NCBI RefSeq assembly: GCF_037126465.1
Contig: NC_088202.1
Span: 102,889,962 to 102,953,961 of the forward strand
Origin: Ornithodoros turicata
Lineage: Eukaryota > Arthropoda > Arachnida > Ixodida > Argasidae
DNA length: 64,000 nucleotides
Direction of reading: 5' to 3'
Below, in pieces: positions 22,383-38,546 of the stretch. How positions within the stretch are numbered: the first letter of the stretch is position 1; the number at the start of each line of letters is the position of its first letter. A program made the position numbers and the translations under genes. A model generated the notes under the pieces. The model was not told the origin of the DNA. It worked only from the letters and a program-made list of their open reading frames with translations, and made no database searches.

Positions 22383-23130
22383 TCTATTAAGTGTGCAGCA
22401 AGATACGCAGAAATCCACCCCTCTCATTACACGGCTTTCTAAACGGCAACCTAGAGACCTCACGTATAATTATTAAGCTAAAGGTGCAGTCATATGTGTA
22501 CTGTTCAATGAAATAATGTCTAAAAATTGCTGTGTAGTTCTGCATTTTGAAATTTCATTTTCGTTTCAAACGTTTCTGCAGGGTATACTATTAAAGTTGT
22601 GCAATGAACTCTCAGAGACATAATTTTGTTGATGCCAGAGAGCCACCAGGCAAAGGAAACGCCAGCTCAGTATCCATGGCAATTGTAATCTAAATTTATT
22701 AACACTTGTACCGTTTGTGAATACTTTATGCAAACTCAGTGACCAACGTAGCTGTAACCTACCTCTCTACGTGTTTTCACTCTACATATCTAACCCCCCC
22801 CCCCCCTCCTAACCATAACAATACCATAACCGTTCGACCACAACATAACAATTGGGGAAACCGACAACTACTGAGATTACGTGCGTGCGGAAATAGAATT
22901 TCGCAAAAGTCAGGGATTTTGGCATGATTCCAAGCCAGCACACGTTGCGACAATGCCCCGCGAAATCTTCGGCACTAGCCGAATTATGTTTATTTACAGA
23001 TCATTGACCCTTTGACAGCGCTACTTTGTCAAAAAATTTGTCCAGGAAGTTCATGGGCCAGAAACCGTGTCATAACAACAGTCAGCAACTTTAGCTATTC
23101 TAAGGCCAAGTAGAGCAGAAATAGCCGCAA
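22383..23130. other. Intergenic sequence, no gene seen
   Basis: AT-rich, with a C tract at 22795-22806. No TIR pair or coding signal could be supported. Confidence 0.55.
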
Positions 23131-23179
23131 CCCAGTAAACCATAGATGTACAAGAGACGTCCGGGTAATATCCCAACCT

Positions 23180-23440
23180 GGATGTTTGGATATCCCAGGG
23201 ATTTTCGCAGAGAGCCTGTAGACGTCACATGTACGTCCAGGAGACTTAATTTGTTCCACGGTTTTCCACATTTGAGGAACGTCCCATAGATGTCACCACA
23301 AGATATTTGGATATCCCAGGGATTATTTCAGAGAGCTTGTAGATGTCACATGTACATCCAGGAGACTTGATTTGTCCACATTTTTTCACATTGCAGAAAT
23401 GTTGCACAGATGTCACCGCAGGATGTTCCCAGGATGTTGT
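23180..23440. repeat. 121-bp direct duplication inside the outer TIR element
   Basis: Two tandem units start at about 23180 and 23301. Both carry TTTGGATATCCCAGGGATT, AGAGAGC(C/T)TGTAGA(C/T)GTCACATGTAC and CCAGGAGACTT. Divergence between them is moderate. Likely subterminal repeats of the transposon. Confidence 0.6.
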
Positions 23441-23922
23441 TTAAATCCCTGCATTGTGTTAATGTTGTACTTGTTTTCATCACCATGATAGCAGCTTCTG
23501 CAGAGGCAATGCACTATACTAACCAGCAACATCCCAAGTGTTCTAGTAAGGTATATAATCTTGTTTATTTACGACTATGGTATACAATTTATCGCAAAAT
23601 GTATTGCAGATTGTGGCATTACAAAGTTTACCACGTGCAGCATAGAAAAACATATCACAACACACTACACAAGTGTTTTCATCACAGTTTCACATGACTA
23701 AATTTATGGCAGTGTAATGTTTATCACAGTGCGGTGTAACACTTTACTGAACAAGAGCATGTCAAAACTTCTCATTATCAAAATGTACTACTGTGCGGCA
23801 TTGCAAAATGTACACAGTACAGCGTAGAAAAGTGTATCATGGTACGGTAAAACGAAGTTCTTAACACAATACAGTTTAAGTAAAAGCAAGCATTACAACA
23901 AATTCTATCTGTCCATGAGATT

Positions 23923-25288
23923 CCCAGTCGAAAAACAGGAATTGTTCCAATTGGACATTTTCGCATTCAAATCAATTGGTATTCCAGTTGTGTTTTTGTC
24001 ACCCATTGGACTGAAACCAGTTGAAATCAATTGGTCCCCCCAAATGGTCCAGGTGGACTCAGTAGGGTCTCCAATTGGAAACAAGTAGCCCTACCGGGTC
24101 TGCCACATAGGGCTACAGCTACGGTTTCATCAGTGAATATCACACACGAACATATGTAGGAGGTAACAACTTGTTTATTGTACGTTGGGACTAGTCTTGT
24201 TGACTAGAACTGCTCAGAACAAAGTACTTTACAATGGTTATTTCGAAACGAAAACAATACACCAGGTTTTTATTAAAAAGCTATTAGCTATCTGGCGCAA
24301 GGCGATGACACGTCATAAGGGAGGTTCAGATAAACGTACATATCTATCGAGTTACTATCACCCACCTGGATTTGAGAGTTCAGGAAATTCACAACTGTCA
24401 TACACGAGCCGCTTGTCCTTTCTCGTAACTCAGCTGGTGCACGGGTGCGAAGAGAAAATTCTACGCCTAACGCAGCAGCTCACGACACAGATACAATTAT
24501 GTTCGCGTTCTTACACAGTTTGTAGAACCAGACGAAACGCTTCATTCACGGAGCTACACAATCGACGCGACCGACGCCAACGAAAACTTGTTCAAACAGA
24601 TTGTGGGGTGATGCCGATGCGCTGCGTCAGACATGACGATGAGAGCATCAAAGTTTCGATTTCAAACTGAAGTGAAGACAGCGAAAGCTTTACTCGTGCG
24701 ATGTAGAACCACGAACTTTCTTTGGCGCTGTCATTTTATATTCTATCCAGCTGTGGCTATGAAACCTAATTTACGCATTTTCTGCTGTATCGAAAAATCT
24801 CGCTCTCCAGGGGACGAACTAACCCTTAAAATATAAAATACTGTATAAACTGTTGTACTGTAAACTGTATATACTGTAATAAATTACTGTTGCTTATTGA
24901 TAGCATTAATAGTTTAGGTACACATGCACTGACTAATTGTATTGAGAATACTGAGTAACATCACTTACTTTACAACTCTACATTGGAATCAGTTGTCAGT
25001 TGGGCCAACAGTTGCTAATTGTCTGCTAATTGGGCGGACCAGTTGGAGACCGAGAGACCAAATGGAACTGGAGTTCCCTATCAGAACGACCTATTGGACC
25101 CATTATGTCCAATTGAGTGTACAGTTGGAGTGCATGAAATCAAATGGACCTTCCAATTGGTGTTCAACTACCAACTGGACAGTCCAATTGGAACTGAACG
25201 ATCTAACAGGTTTTGACATGGGACCTGTTGGGTCCCATTCGAACCAATTAGAAATTCCAACTGGACCATTTCCTTTTTTTCGACTGGG
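23923..25288. mobile_element. TIR element nested inside the outer element
   Basis: The left end CCCAGTCGAAAAACAGGAAT and the right end TTTCCTTTTTTTCGACTGGG are inverted copies. Both subterminal regions repeat CCAATTGGA/TCCAACTGG-type motifs, with many copies at 23941-24090 and 24960-25270. The interior has no recognisable transposase; the 24185-24670 open frame shows no domain. It is one of at least two insertions in the 23131-26820 element. Confidence 0.65.
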
Positions 25289-25597
25289 TTGACCACACAT
25301 GACGACCATTAGGAACATGGTCCTTCCTATTTACTACATTTACTAAACTGAAGCACGACATCCATATGCTTTAGTCACAGGCTGTGATAAGCAACTGCCG
25401 TTCTTGTCCTTGCCAGAGGCCTTATTTGCCTCTACAACCTATTCCAAAATCAAGACCAGGCAGACCAAGAGAGACAACGGGAACCTCCAAATGTGTGTGC
25501 TTGCGCCACATCGCAGTAAATGACTATTATAAAAAAAAGGTTTACACACCGACTTAACTGAACAACACAAAGCTGTACTCAAACATGTAATTTCTGG

Positions 25598-26141
25598 TGG
25601 GACATCATCAGTGTCCGCCAAGAAAGACAGAGTGAGGAATGCCCAGTTGCCTCAGTTAAGGTCAGTGTATACCTCGGGAAGTGGGCTACGGTTAACATTG
25701 CATAGGGTCTAATCTTTCTGAATGTGCGGGGACCCCACCTTTGTTCGCAAACACTGACGCAAACTAAGTTCATTCATGTAGTTGAAGCTGTTACCTGTTG
25801 TCCAACAATGATAAAAAAAATTTTGTCTCTGACCTTGTCGAGTTTGTGGTTCTCTCTAAATCACGTGCCACAAATGCAACAAGGTCCAAGACAAAATTGC
25901 CTGATTATTGTTGGACAACTAGCCACAGCTTCTGCTACATTAATGCACTTAGTCTGGGTCGCGAACAAAGGTGGGGTACCCGCAGATTCCTCGAGTTGTG
26001 GCACATTAGGAAAGATAAGGCTGTATGAAATGTTAACCGTGGCCCACTTCGCGAGGTATACGCTGACCTCAAATGCGACAACTGGTTGGGCATTCCTCAC
26101 TCAGACTTTCTTGGCATACATTAATGATGTCTCTCGCATGG
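25598..26141. repeat. Long foldback element, about 260-bp arms
   Basis: The left arm (about 25598-25853) and right arm (about 25880-26141) are imperfect reverse complements over nearly their full length. Landmarks are CCAAGAAAGACAGAGTGAGG against CCTCACTCAGACTTTCTTGG, CCCCACCTTTGTTCGC against GCGAACAAAGGTGGGG, and TTGTCCAACAATGAT against ATTATTGTTGGACAA. The loop is only about 25 bp. The open frames in each arm are mirror images and not genes. Confidence 0.75.
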
Positions 26142-26580
26142 GAAATCAAATGATGACCAAGGGCTTTGCACAGTAACAATCATTATGTTTCTTTGCTTAT
26201 CTGGGGGGAGAAACAAAAATAAGAAAAAGCAAAAAGGAATGATGAACATAAAAGGATTATGCTAATAATGCCATCAGATATCCTACAACAGCGAGGAAGT
26301 CACTGCAGTACGTCTAGCAGTGGCAAAATACAAAAAGTGCTGTTTGTCTTTCTCAGATTAGCTGCAACTTTGAAACAGCCTCTGAAGGCACTTTAATGCC
26401 CGCACTGCAAACATATCTTGAAAAAAAAAAAAAAAAAGGAAGAAGCACACAATTTTGTTTTTACTTCTGTTCCAATTCAGCCAAAATTAGTTGTTTTTTT
26501 GTTCGCTCGGGAACCCTGATAGTACTCGAATGGCATATATTAAGCTGGAATTATAAAAAAAAAATGGAAATGCAACTTTT
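26142..26580. other. Interior of the outer TIR element, right part
   Basis: AT-rich sequence with A tracts at about 26420-26437 and 26555-26564. No gene seen. Confidence 0.5.
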
Positions 26581-26964
26581 TTAGTCACATTTTGCACACA
26601 CTTAAGTACGTCCACCGTGTTATGTCTATGAGACATTGAAAACACGATATTCTGAAATGTCACATCAAGGATATCCATGGGACGTCTATGAGGCATAAAG
26701 AAAAAGTCATTCACGAACGTAAAATTCTGGATGTCCATGAGACGTCCATGTGACAGGTGTGATATCTGTGACATATCCGACCTTTCTGGGATATCTTTTG
26801 GATGTTGGTGGTTTGCTGGGAACGCAGTCAAATCGTGTAGTCAAAGCAAGTGAGGATATACACCCTTCACCCCCTTCACTACCCAACATTTTGCACAGCG
26901 CCGGTAGGGGACATACGACGCTGGCTCCACCTGCGTGATGCAAGGAGCGACCCAAATGCGACCC

Positions 26965-28779
26965 AAAACTATCCGACGTACAAAACGGGTTTCGGAGGAA
27001 TAGGCGAACAAGCGACAGCATATTCATACTCACTCAAATCATAGAAATAGCGCAAATGGAAAACAAAGATCTGTTCCTTGTCTTCCTCGACCTGGAGAAC
27101 GCATATGACGCTATTCCCCATAGCATGCTCACTGCAAAGATGAGATCAATGGGATTACCAAAAGACATCATAGACATTATCCAGGAACTATACAGGGACT
27201 GCACGAACAAATATCACATCGGGGACTTTACATCAAAAACGATTCAACAAGAAGTCGGCCTGAGGCAGGGTTGCCCTCTATCACCCACTCTCTTCAACAT
27301 CTTCATCGACGACCTCCTTGCGGCACTGCACTCGTCAGGAAAAGGAATTCATATGCACACACAACAAACAAACGGAACGACTGAAGATACGTGCATTACA
27401 GCTCTTGCCTTTGCGGACGATATTTTGCTACTAACTACCAATGCAAACGACATGCAAAAATTCCTGGACGCACCATGCCACAAATGAGGGCATGCGGTTC
27501 AGCCGGGAAAAGACAAATATCATGTACTTTGGACCGTCCGATGACAAACCCACGCTGCGCCTGCAAGAATTTGATATTCAGTATACAGACACGTACAAGC
27601 ACCTCGGTATTACGATCGAAAATTGCAAGGAATACCTCTAGAAACATGAACAGAACCTCATCCTGAAAACAAACATGAAAAAAGGCCAGGTGTGGAATAT
27701 AGCACGCCATTCCTACCAGCCATACGACGTGGGAAGACTGATATGGAAAGCTTACGCCGTACCTGCTGCCACATACGCGAACGACGTCATTTGCCTCAGC
27801 AAGCAAGCAACGGACCAGCTCGAACGGCAACAACGCGCGATCGGAAGATGGATTCTCGGGGGATCATTCGCCACACCAAATCCCGCCATTCGAGGAGAAA
27901 TGGCCTGGTCTACCTACTCTTTCCGAGAAACCCGGGCAAAGACAAACTACCTTGGACGTCTCATTCACAGACCAAACGACACCCTAATAACACGAGTCTT
28001 CCGACACCTCCGTTACAGGGGCACCCGAACGCACTGGATAAAAAAAAATCAGCCAAATTGACCGCACATATAGCAAGGACACCAACCAGACACAAAGCGA
28101 GGAACGAACGCGAGTGGAACAAGACAACCAAGAAGGAACAAACCGGGCTGAAGAGGAACGGTGGCACTCGGAAACAGCGAAGAAAAGAAGCATGACAATC
28201 TACTCTGAAAACAAGACAACTCCGGCACCCGAAACTTTCTACAACGGAGACAGAGCAAGTGGCCTCTTGTTTCAAGCCCGTACAGGCTCCCTCCCACAAA
28301 AGCGACTCTGCGAACTGTTTGGAAACGCAAACCCAGCATGTACCCTATGTAACACCGGAGAAGAAGAGGACATACAATGCATCCTGCAAACTTGCCCGGC
28401 CCTACGCGAAGACGGAGTGCCCAAGACACCAGTCCCTATCGCCATCATGTTGGGCTTCGAGGCATCACCCAGCTCCCAACCCCAGATCAACGACACGAAG
28501 AAAGTCCTCCTCAAGTGGGAAAAGGCCTCCAAAATAAAATCAAGGGCGCTCCACGAGACAGCCGGCAGACCCCATCTCGAAACCGAAACCGGCCAAACAC
28601 AGCGGACGGCCATCCGAAGCCAGAGCCATCAAGTGGCGCCTCCGCAAGACGAACCCACCAGCATTGACTCAAATTCCTCGCTCCTCTTATGAGAGCTTGG
28701 AGACCCGCCTGTGAGGCTGTGACTCTTTTTAAGGATGTCTGCCCTGTTGTAAAAGGGATTAGGCGAACCTGAACCTGAT
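26965..28779 (+). mobile_element. Non-LTR retrotransposon, 5'-truncated and broken reverse transcriptase ORF
   Basis: The sequence opens inside a reverse transcriptase domain (LSDVQNGFRRN, then FLVFLDLENAYDAIPH). It carries GLRQGCPLSPTLFNIFIDDL and the catalytic box LAFADDILLLT at about 27401-27433. The C-terminal region ends with a cysteine-rich motif beginning CTLCNTGEEED, of the kind found after the RT in several LINE clades. The coding region is interrupted by a frame change near 27470-27485, a stop at 27639-27641, and a second frame change near 28037-28115, which includes an A8 run. The final frame stops at 28690-28692. The tail holds GAACCTGAACCTGA at 28766-28779. No endonuclease domain is present, so the copy is truncated and inactive. 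The clade was not assigned. Confidence 0.85.
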
Positions 28780-28847
28780 ATGAGTATTACTGCGCAACCC
28801 TGATTGTGACCAGAAGGGAGCGCGCATGGCAGTCTCGGAGCAGCATG

Positions 28848-29190
28848 TGAACCGGTTTCGACTCGAGTAGGACGAATTTTTGCAATCAATCATCAGATGC
28901 GGTGAAGCCTGAATGCATAATTTCACCCCAGAGACAAAAGGCAGTAGCACGGAATGGCGACATAAGGCTTTCCTGCCGCAAAAGAAAAGAAAGATGCAGC
29001 CGTCTGCTGGGAAGTCCACGAGATCTGGCAAGGTGCCATCCACGTGGACTTCTTGGAGCAACGGTTCACTACTACTGCATGTTGATAAAGGGTGCCATTC
29101 GAAGAGCAGTTCGCAAGAACAGGCCTGGGATGCTGTCCAGAAGAGTAATTCATCGTGACAATACCCGGCCTCACACAGCGAATTGACGTT
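28848..29190 (+). pseudogene. mariner transposase relic
   Basis: Recognisable mariner-family blocks survive in order: NRFRLE and DEFLQSIIRC, then MHNFTPETKGSSTEWRH, KMQPSAGK and, in a shifted frame, VIHRDNTRPHTA (the catalytic-domain segment around the second acidic residue). At least two stops and one or more frame changes interrupt it. The N-terminal DNA-binding part and the C-terminus are missing. It is a fragment with no coding capacity. Confidence 0.8.
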
Positions 29191-29308
29191 GACGTTGGAG
29201 GAAAGATGTCCCACACAGACAAAGCACTCCAGAAAGATTTCCAGCAGCCCACTGCTTTCACAACAGTGGCCACAGTGACGAAAGCAGGGTCTAGATGTGC
29301 ATGTTGAA

Positions 29309-29611
29309 TTTTTTTTTATTGCGTGTTAGCGCCGCGAAGCAACTGTGGCTATGAGCGGCGTACAGACGTGGACAGACGGAGAGAGGACAGCAGGAAGGAG
29401 GTGGGGACAGGGGGATTAGTATGCGTCCTGGGCAGACTTCAATTAGGGGAACTGTGCAGACATTCGTCTGGAAAGTCTTCGGAAAACCCAGGGAAAACCT
29501 CAGACAGCACAGCCGGAGGTAGGATTCGAACCCACCACCTCCCAGTCTACAGCACGACCTTGGTTACCACCAACGAGCGGACGCCTTAGCCCACTCGGCC
29601 ATGCCGCCGGT
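29309..29611 (-). mobile_element. tRNA-headed SINE (Ruka-like), near full length
   Basis: Read on the minus strand, it begins with a Leu/Ser-type tRNA-like head: GGCATGGCCGAGTGGGC around the A box, and B box GGTTCGAATCC at 29532-29522. A body follows with AGTCTGCCCAGGACGCAT, then CTTCGCGGCGCTAACACGC and a short A-rich tail. Partial copies of the same family appear at 59784-59945 (minus), 7438-7620 (plus), 44240-44370 (minus) and 53100-53186 continued at 53885-53945 (plus). Similarity to the tick Ruka family is from memory. Confidence 0.75.
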
Positions 29612-29835
29612 GTGCATGTTGAATACTTTGAAAAACTGCTGTAGTTTAGTGCTTCCCAAATTCTCCATTGTATTTAACGAAATAAGTCTGTCAACCTTGA
29701 ACCGCCCTTATACATTCCCAAGGGAATGGATGAATGACATGATTAAAATCTGGAAAAGGAGTGTTAATTTAAAAGTTAAGTGTCACTGGATGCAAATGTC
29801 ATTTTGAATCAATGGTACAAGTGGTTCCAATGATG
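29612..29835. other. ILF2 downstream flank
   Basis: AT-rich sequence between the SINE and the ILF2 polyadenylation signal. Nothing further seen. Confidence 0.5.
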
Positions 29836-29841
29836 TTTATT
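29836..29841 (-). terminator. ILF2 polyadenylation signal
   Basis: AATAAA on the minus strand, about 50 bases after the ILF2 stop codon. This gives a short and credible 3' UTR. Confidence 0.7.
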
Positions 29842-29892
29842 AAATGTTTTCGGTGCCCCAATGAAAATGATGATCCCACATGAAATTCGTGG

Positions 29893-34189
<4,297 letters not shown>

Positions 34190-37100
34190 TATATTCTCTG
34201 AAAAAGGAAAGGCCGGCCGGCTAATTAATAGGCATAGCACTGCACGTATGATCTAGGCACAGAACCACTCGCTGTATGTTCGTTATGTTAGACCATACAT
34301 AAGCTCCTGATCGCACGTATCATTCACTACTGTTACAGCCGGCAGCAGTAACTTACATTAATATAAAATTATGGACTTGTTATAAGGTTATCCGCAATGG
34401 TGTGCGGCAAATCGCACAGATTAACACAAAGCCAGCAAAGCGGCGGTCGCGTGATGTCTCGTGAACATTGAGTTTTCATGAGACTGCCAAGCATATCGAT
34501 CGCGTTTCGGATTTACTTTGCGTTGCGGCGCGAGAGATGGCACCACGTGGATGTATGCAACCTAGTTTGCAAGTAACAACTAACCACCCGAAAACCGATC
34601 GTGTTGAATAACAACATTGTGCCCACACTGTTTGACACGATGTGTTCTGAAACAACAACAACGCATTGTAGCTGGAGAGATAGAAACCCATAATAAGGAA
34701 GGAAGGAAGGACGTTGAACACAGAACACACTGCGTCAAGCTCTGACGAGATCTACGACGCTACGGTCATTCCCGTTGGTTCTCGTAAGCATGTGACCTTT
34801 CCCGCGCTGCCTCACTGGCGGAGACCCCCTACCATCCCCTGCAGAGATGTCCGAGCCGGACGAGTTTCGGTCTTCACGATGTTAATGTTTGACGTTATCC
34901 CCCTTGCTGCAAAACTTTGAATGCACGTTCAAGTTGGTGCAAATAACCATCTTTCATATATTTATCCGCCATAATTTGAGACGAATTATGACAACCCGTT
35001 TAAAGTACTTTCAGGACACATACCATACTTCGAACACACATGCAGCCATGCTATTAATTAAACAGTGCCGGTGTTGCCGCCACCAATGGCATTATGTTTT
35101 AAAAATTATTGTCATTGCAATATTCTTTCACATAGTGTGCCTATAAGAGGACACTTTTTGGAAAGTAACGATCTGCTGAACAGCTAAAGTAGATAACACT
35201 TTTCATCGAGCGAAATGAAAGTCTTTACAACTTATTTGAGAAACCAAACGAACGAGCAACAAAATTGGGGTTTATCACATGCTGAATTTGAAAAAAAATT
35301 TACTTCACAGTAAATATAATATTTTTGTGTGTATTGATGGTCCAAAAATACTGCGGTCAGAGAAAAACACAGGGCACACACGTACGTTCAACGTTCGCCA
35401 CGCTTGTTACTGCGTTGCTAATATATATGCCCCCGACATTTTGGTTTCAACTTCGACGCTATCAAAAACAAACGCGCTCGTGCGCAAGTTGTTTTAAACG
35501 AAAGAAAACCTTGTAACCGCTCAGATACGGCGTCTTAAGCCCCTTTGAGCATCAGTGCATGGGTTCTGTTTGTTAGCGCCGGTTAGACGCGGCTTTCCGT
35601 TCGGCTATTCTTGTACTCCGTAAGTATGCTGCTCTATACCATATAAAACTGCTCATGACCGTCCTCTGCAGTCCGCTGCCCTCGGCATAAGCTTGGAGGA
35701 ATGAAAGGAGAACGAAGGAGACGTGCCTTCCTTCACCCTTCACCTCTTCTCTCAACAGTGCAACCTCCTCTCTGCCATTTTGAGGCTGTTCTATCCATCT
35801 CGCAGCACGCCCCTCTATGCTCGCCATTATGGCGAAGTTTCTTGAACTTATTGACACGGGGTTTTATGCCCTTAAAAGTAGTCAAATGTCGGTGAAATTT
35901 GTGTGAGGTGTCAGTGAAGGTGTTTGCAGGTGTATGACATGATGGAGTCGCAACCTCGCAACGTGTGAGGAGTGGCCACGTACGACGGAACGGCCTGGTC
36001 GCAGCGCTTGCTGTGTGTGCGTGTGTGTGTGTATTCATACACGCAAGTGTAGTTCAGGTTGGAAAAGGGAATTTCATTGTGTGGGTGATTCTATGGAGTA
36101 TCTGCTGTTTATGGATTTATGGCGTCAAGAATCACGTTGCTGTGTTTTCTGCTAACGATAGCATCATCGTACAGCTGCACAAAAGGTGAGCAACATCACA
36201 GCTTTCGTATTTTCCGCGCCCTTGTTTCAGTAATGGGGGCTCGATGAGAAGTCAGGTCCACAGCTAGATACAGTGTTTTGGAGATTGTTATCATGGTCGG
36301 CAATCTCATCGCTTGCCTCACTTCTTCTTTTGCTGTCACATCGGTGGTTTCAACCGCACTGACTAGCAGCTGACACAACGTGCGCGAATACACGTTTAAC
36401 ATAAAGAAATAAGAAAGGGATAACCACGCTCTCTCATGCGAGGGCTTGCTTTGGGCATCGCGTTGACAGCCGAGGATAGTCACAAACATAATCTGTATTT
36501 ACGTTTCAGTTTGACATAAGGTGAAATCCATCCCGTGAGACGTTCTTTGTGTGGACGGGTGTGGGCTTAAAGAAATTTAAGCAAATCGACAGTGCTCCCA
36601 AAACTTCTTATGTGACACTGTTTGCAAATTTGGGAAACATGCTGGTATTTGCGCGGGATTTTTATTTGAGAGGATACGACTCCCATCTGGTCATGTCCAC
36701 TGTCATCATGTACTATATCCATGTATATTTTCTTGGGGTGAGGGGTGTTAGGGAAAATCATAATATATCGGCGTTGGCATTGTATCCCTGTGACTTTGCA
36801 TATGGAGCAAAGCGGCGCGAAATGAGGTTAGAGTTAGATTTTTGTCAAGGCTGGGATCGTAGCTGTCGCCTCACTCACATATATAAATTAAATGTGGATC
36901 CACCAGTTTTCAAAAATAAAAGACGAACTTGTCAAGCAGTTGATGATAGTGTGATCGTGCTTTTCTTCGTTTACTAATTACTATCTTTATTTTGATAAAG
37001 CACGAAATCTCACGCTCCTGTGTGTGTATAGGAGCACCTGTGCGTTTGGAAGTACACATTGGGATACTGCAGAGTACAAACAAGTTGTCAAATGTAATTG

Positions 37101-38329
37101 TGTTTACTTAGCTTCCGCACATTGTGAATCGCTCGCCCGTTGTGGAGTTTATTATATTGTTGTTTCCCTCAAGCTGCCTTTCCTATTGTTCTGTTCAGAA
37201 ATGAAATATGTTCGTGAACACTTAATCGAGGAGAAGCGAGAGCGGTAACGTAAAATTTCGTGCGAAAATAACAAGTCAATATCTGTTCGTATTGACTCGT
37301 AAAATTGTGAAGTGAACGAGCTCATTGCAATCATTCGCTTCATTTTTCTCTTCACATTGTTAGGGCAGCACGCCAAGAAAATATAACGAAGGAAAAATAA
37401 AACAAACTGCACGAAATTTTGTTTTCGTAGCAGGTTACGATTTTGGGGCCGAGAAAGTATAGCAGAATTCAGTGTTAACTAACGGATTAAAGGTTAAAAA
37501 AATATTAAAAGCCGTCGAAGGACGGGAAGCTAATTTCCTATTCCTATTTGTGAAGTTTTGCTCACATACCTCTCGCTCAAATCTCTCTTTTGTTTCATTT
37601 TCCGTGCAGGTTCCTTTTCTGACTTTAGCAGACCTTTCTCAAATAGAAACTGGATAGTAATAATCCATGCAACAGCGCGAACCTGTTCAAAAAACGAAAA
37701 ATGACATGTTAACTTCCACGAGAAGAATCCGTGACAAGGCGACAAAAGAAAGGGACAACGACAACGCAATGTCGCCTTGCTCAAGGATACGTACCAGCCG
37801 GCCCTATACACTCTGTGTCTGCAAAATTACATATTCTGCGAATCTGACCACTGTGATCTCCCAAAAACTCGCGTGACACCTGTCGCGACGATGGCTGCGA
37901 TTGTGTGAGCTCGGTACAGACCCGATTAAATTTCTTTCAGCGTGGTAAGTGTTGCTACGTATTCCTCACTTGAGCAGGAAAGTGACGCGAGCTAGCGCTT
38001 TTTATTTCCTTTCAAATTGGCGGTTTCAAGAAAAGATGACTGATCAATTCCGCAATATTAAGTCGATTTGTATCGCGGATATAAGTGTCAGTTTCTGGAA
38101 AGTATGTGTATTAACTTTGATCAAATTAACGGGGGTTTTATGAAATTCAAACTTTTTCAAATGAACTTTTATTCAGTTCACAAATGATAAAGTTTATGAT
38201 GTATTAAGTTTTATCAAATTTATTAACAAAGTATGTGCATTAACTTGTACTGGCATCAAATGGTCATATGTGTTGGTCTAGTGTTCTTAGTCGCCCGACC
38301 TGTTATTGTGCTGTGTTGATAAAGGGGTA
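34190..38329. other. ILF2 upstream region and long gene-free stretch
   Basis: The ILF2 5' UTR and promoter must begin here. A purine-rich GGAA repeat lies at 34698-34709 and a GT microsatellite at 36015-36031. Several open frames (36549-36977 plus, 37530-37811 minus) have no domain or splice support. No TIR pair was resolved. Confidence 0.5.
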
Positions 38330-38339
38330 CGTTGACTAC

Positions 38340-38536
38340 TGTTCCGTGACATTTCATCGAACGCCATTTCGTCGAAAAATTGACGTTTCATCGTACCGGT
38401 GGTTGTCGCATTTTCTTGCGGCAACGTGCGAAATACGTAAACAGCTCTCCTGACCTAACCTTGGTCAGGCGTCGATGAAACGGCATTCGACGAAAAGACG
38501 TTCGATGAAATGGCGTTCAATGAAATGGACCGATAC
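38340..38536. mobile_element. Foldback MITE with 10-bp target duplication (Mutator-like)
   Basis: CGTTGACTAC occurs exactly at 38330-38339 and 38537-38546. Between them the ends TGTTCCGTGACATTTCATCG and, reverse-complemented, GTATCGGTCCATTTCATTGA are inverted. The whole 197-bp element is made of CATTTCATCGAACG/CGTTCGATGAAATG-type motifs. A 9-11 bp duplication points to the Mutator superfamily. There is no coding capacity. Confidence 0.75.
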
Positions 38537-38546
38537 CGTTGACTAC

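Larger units (their letters stand above)
23131..26820. mobile_element. Large non-autonomous TIR element (outer of a nested pair)
   Basis: The left end CCCAGTAAACCATAGATGTA pairs with the right end, whose reverse complement starts CCCAGCAAACCACCAACATC. Both terminal regions are full of GGATATCC, GACGTC and GTCCATG motifs. Just inside the left end a 121-bp unit is present twice (GGATATCCCAGGG at 23188 and 23309). No target duplication is evident and no transposase was found in 3.7 kb, part of which is a second element (23923-25288) and a foldback (25598-26141). The superfamily was not assigned. Confidence 0.6.

Noticed and set aside
23180..23440. CRISPR-like repeat-spacer array
   Set aside because: Only two 121-bp units inside a transposon end in a eukaryotic genome, with no short regular repeats.
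36549..36977. 142-codon plus-strand open frame
   Set aside because: AT-rich composition, no family motif, no splice sites or poly-A signal in the right place.
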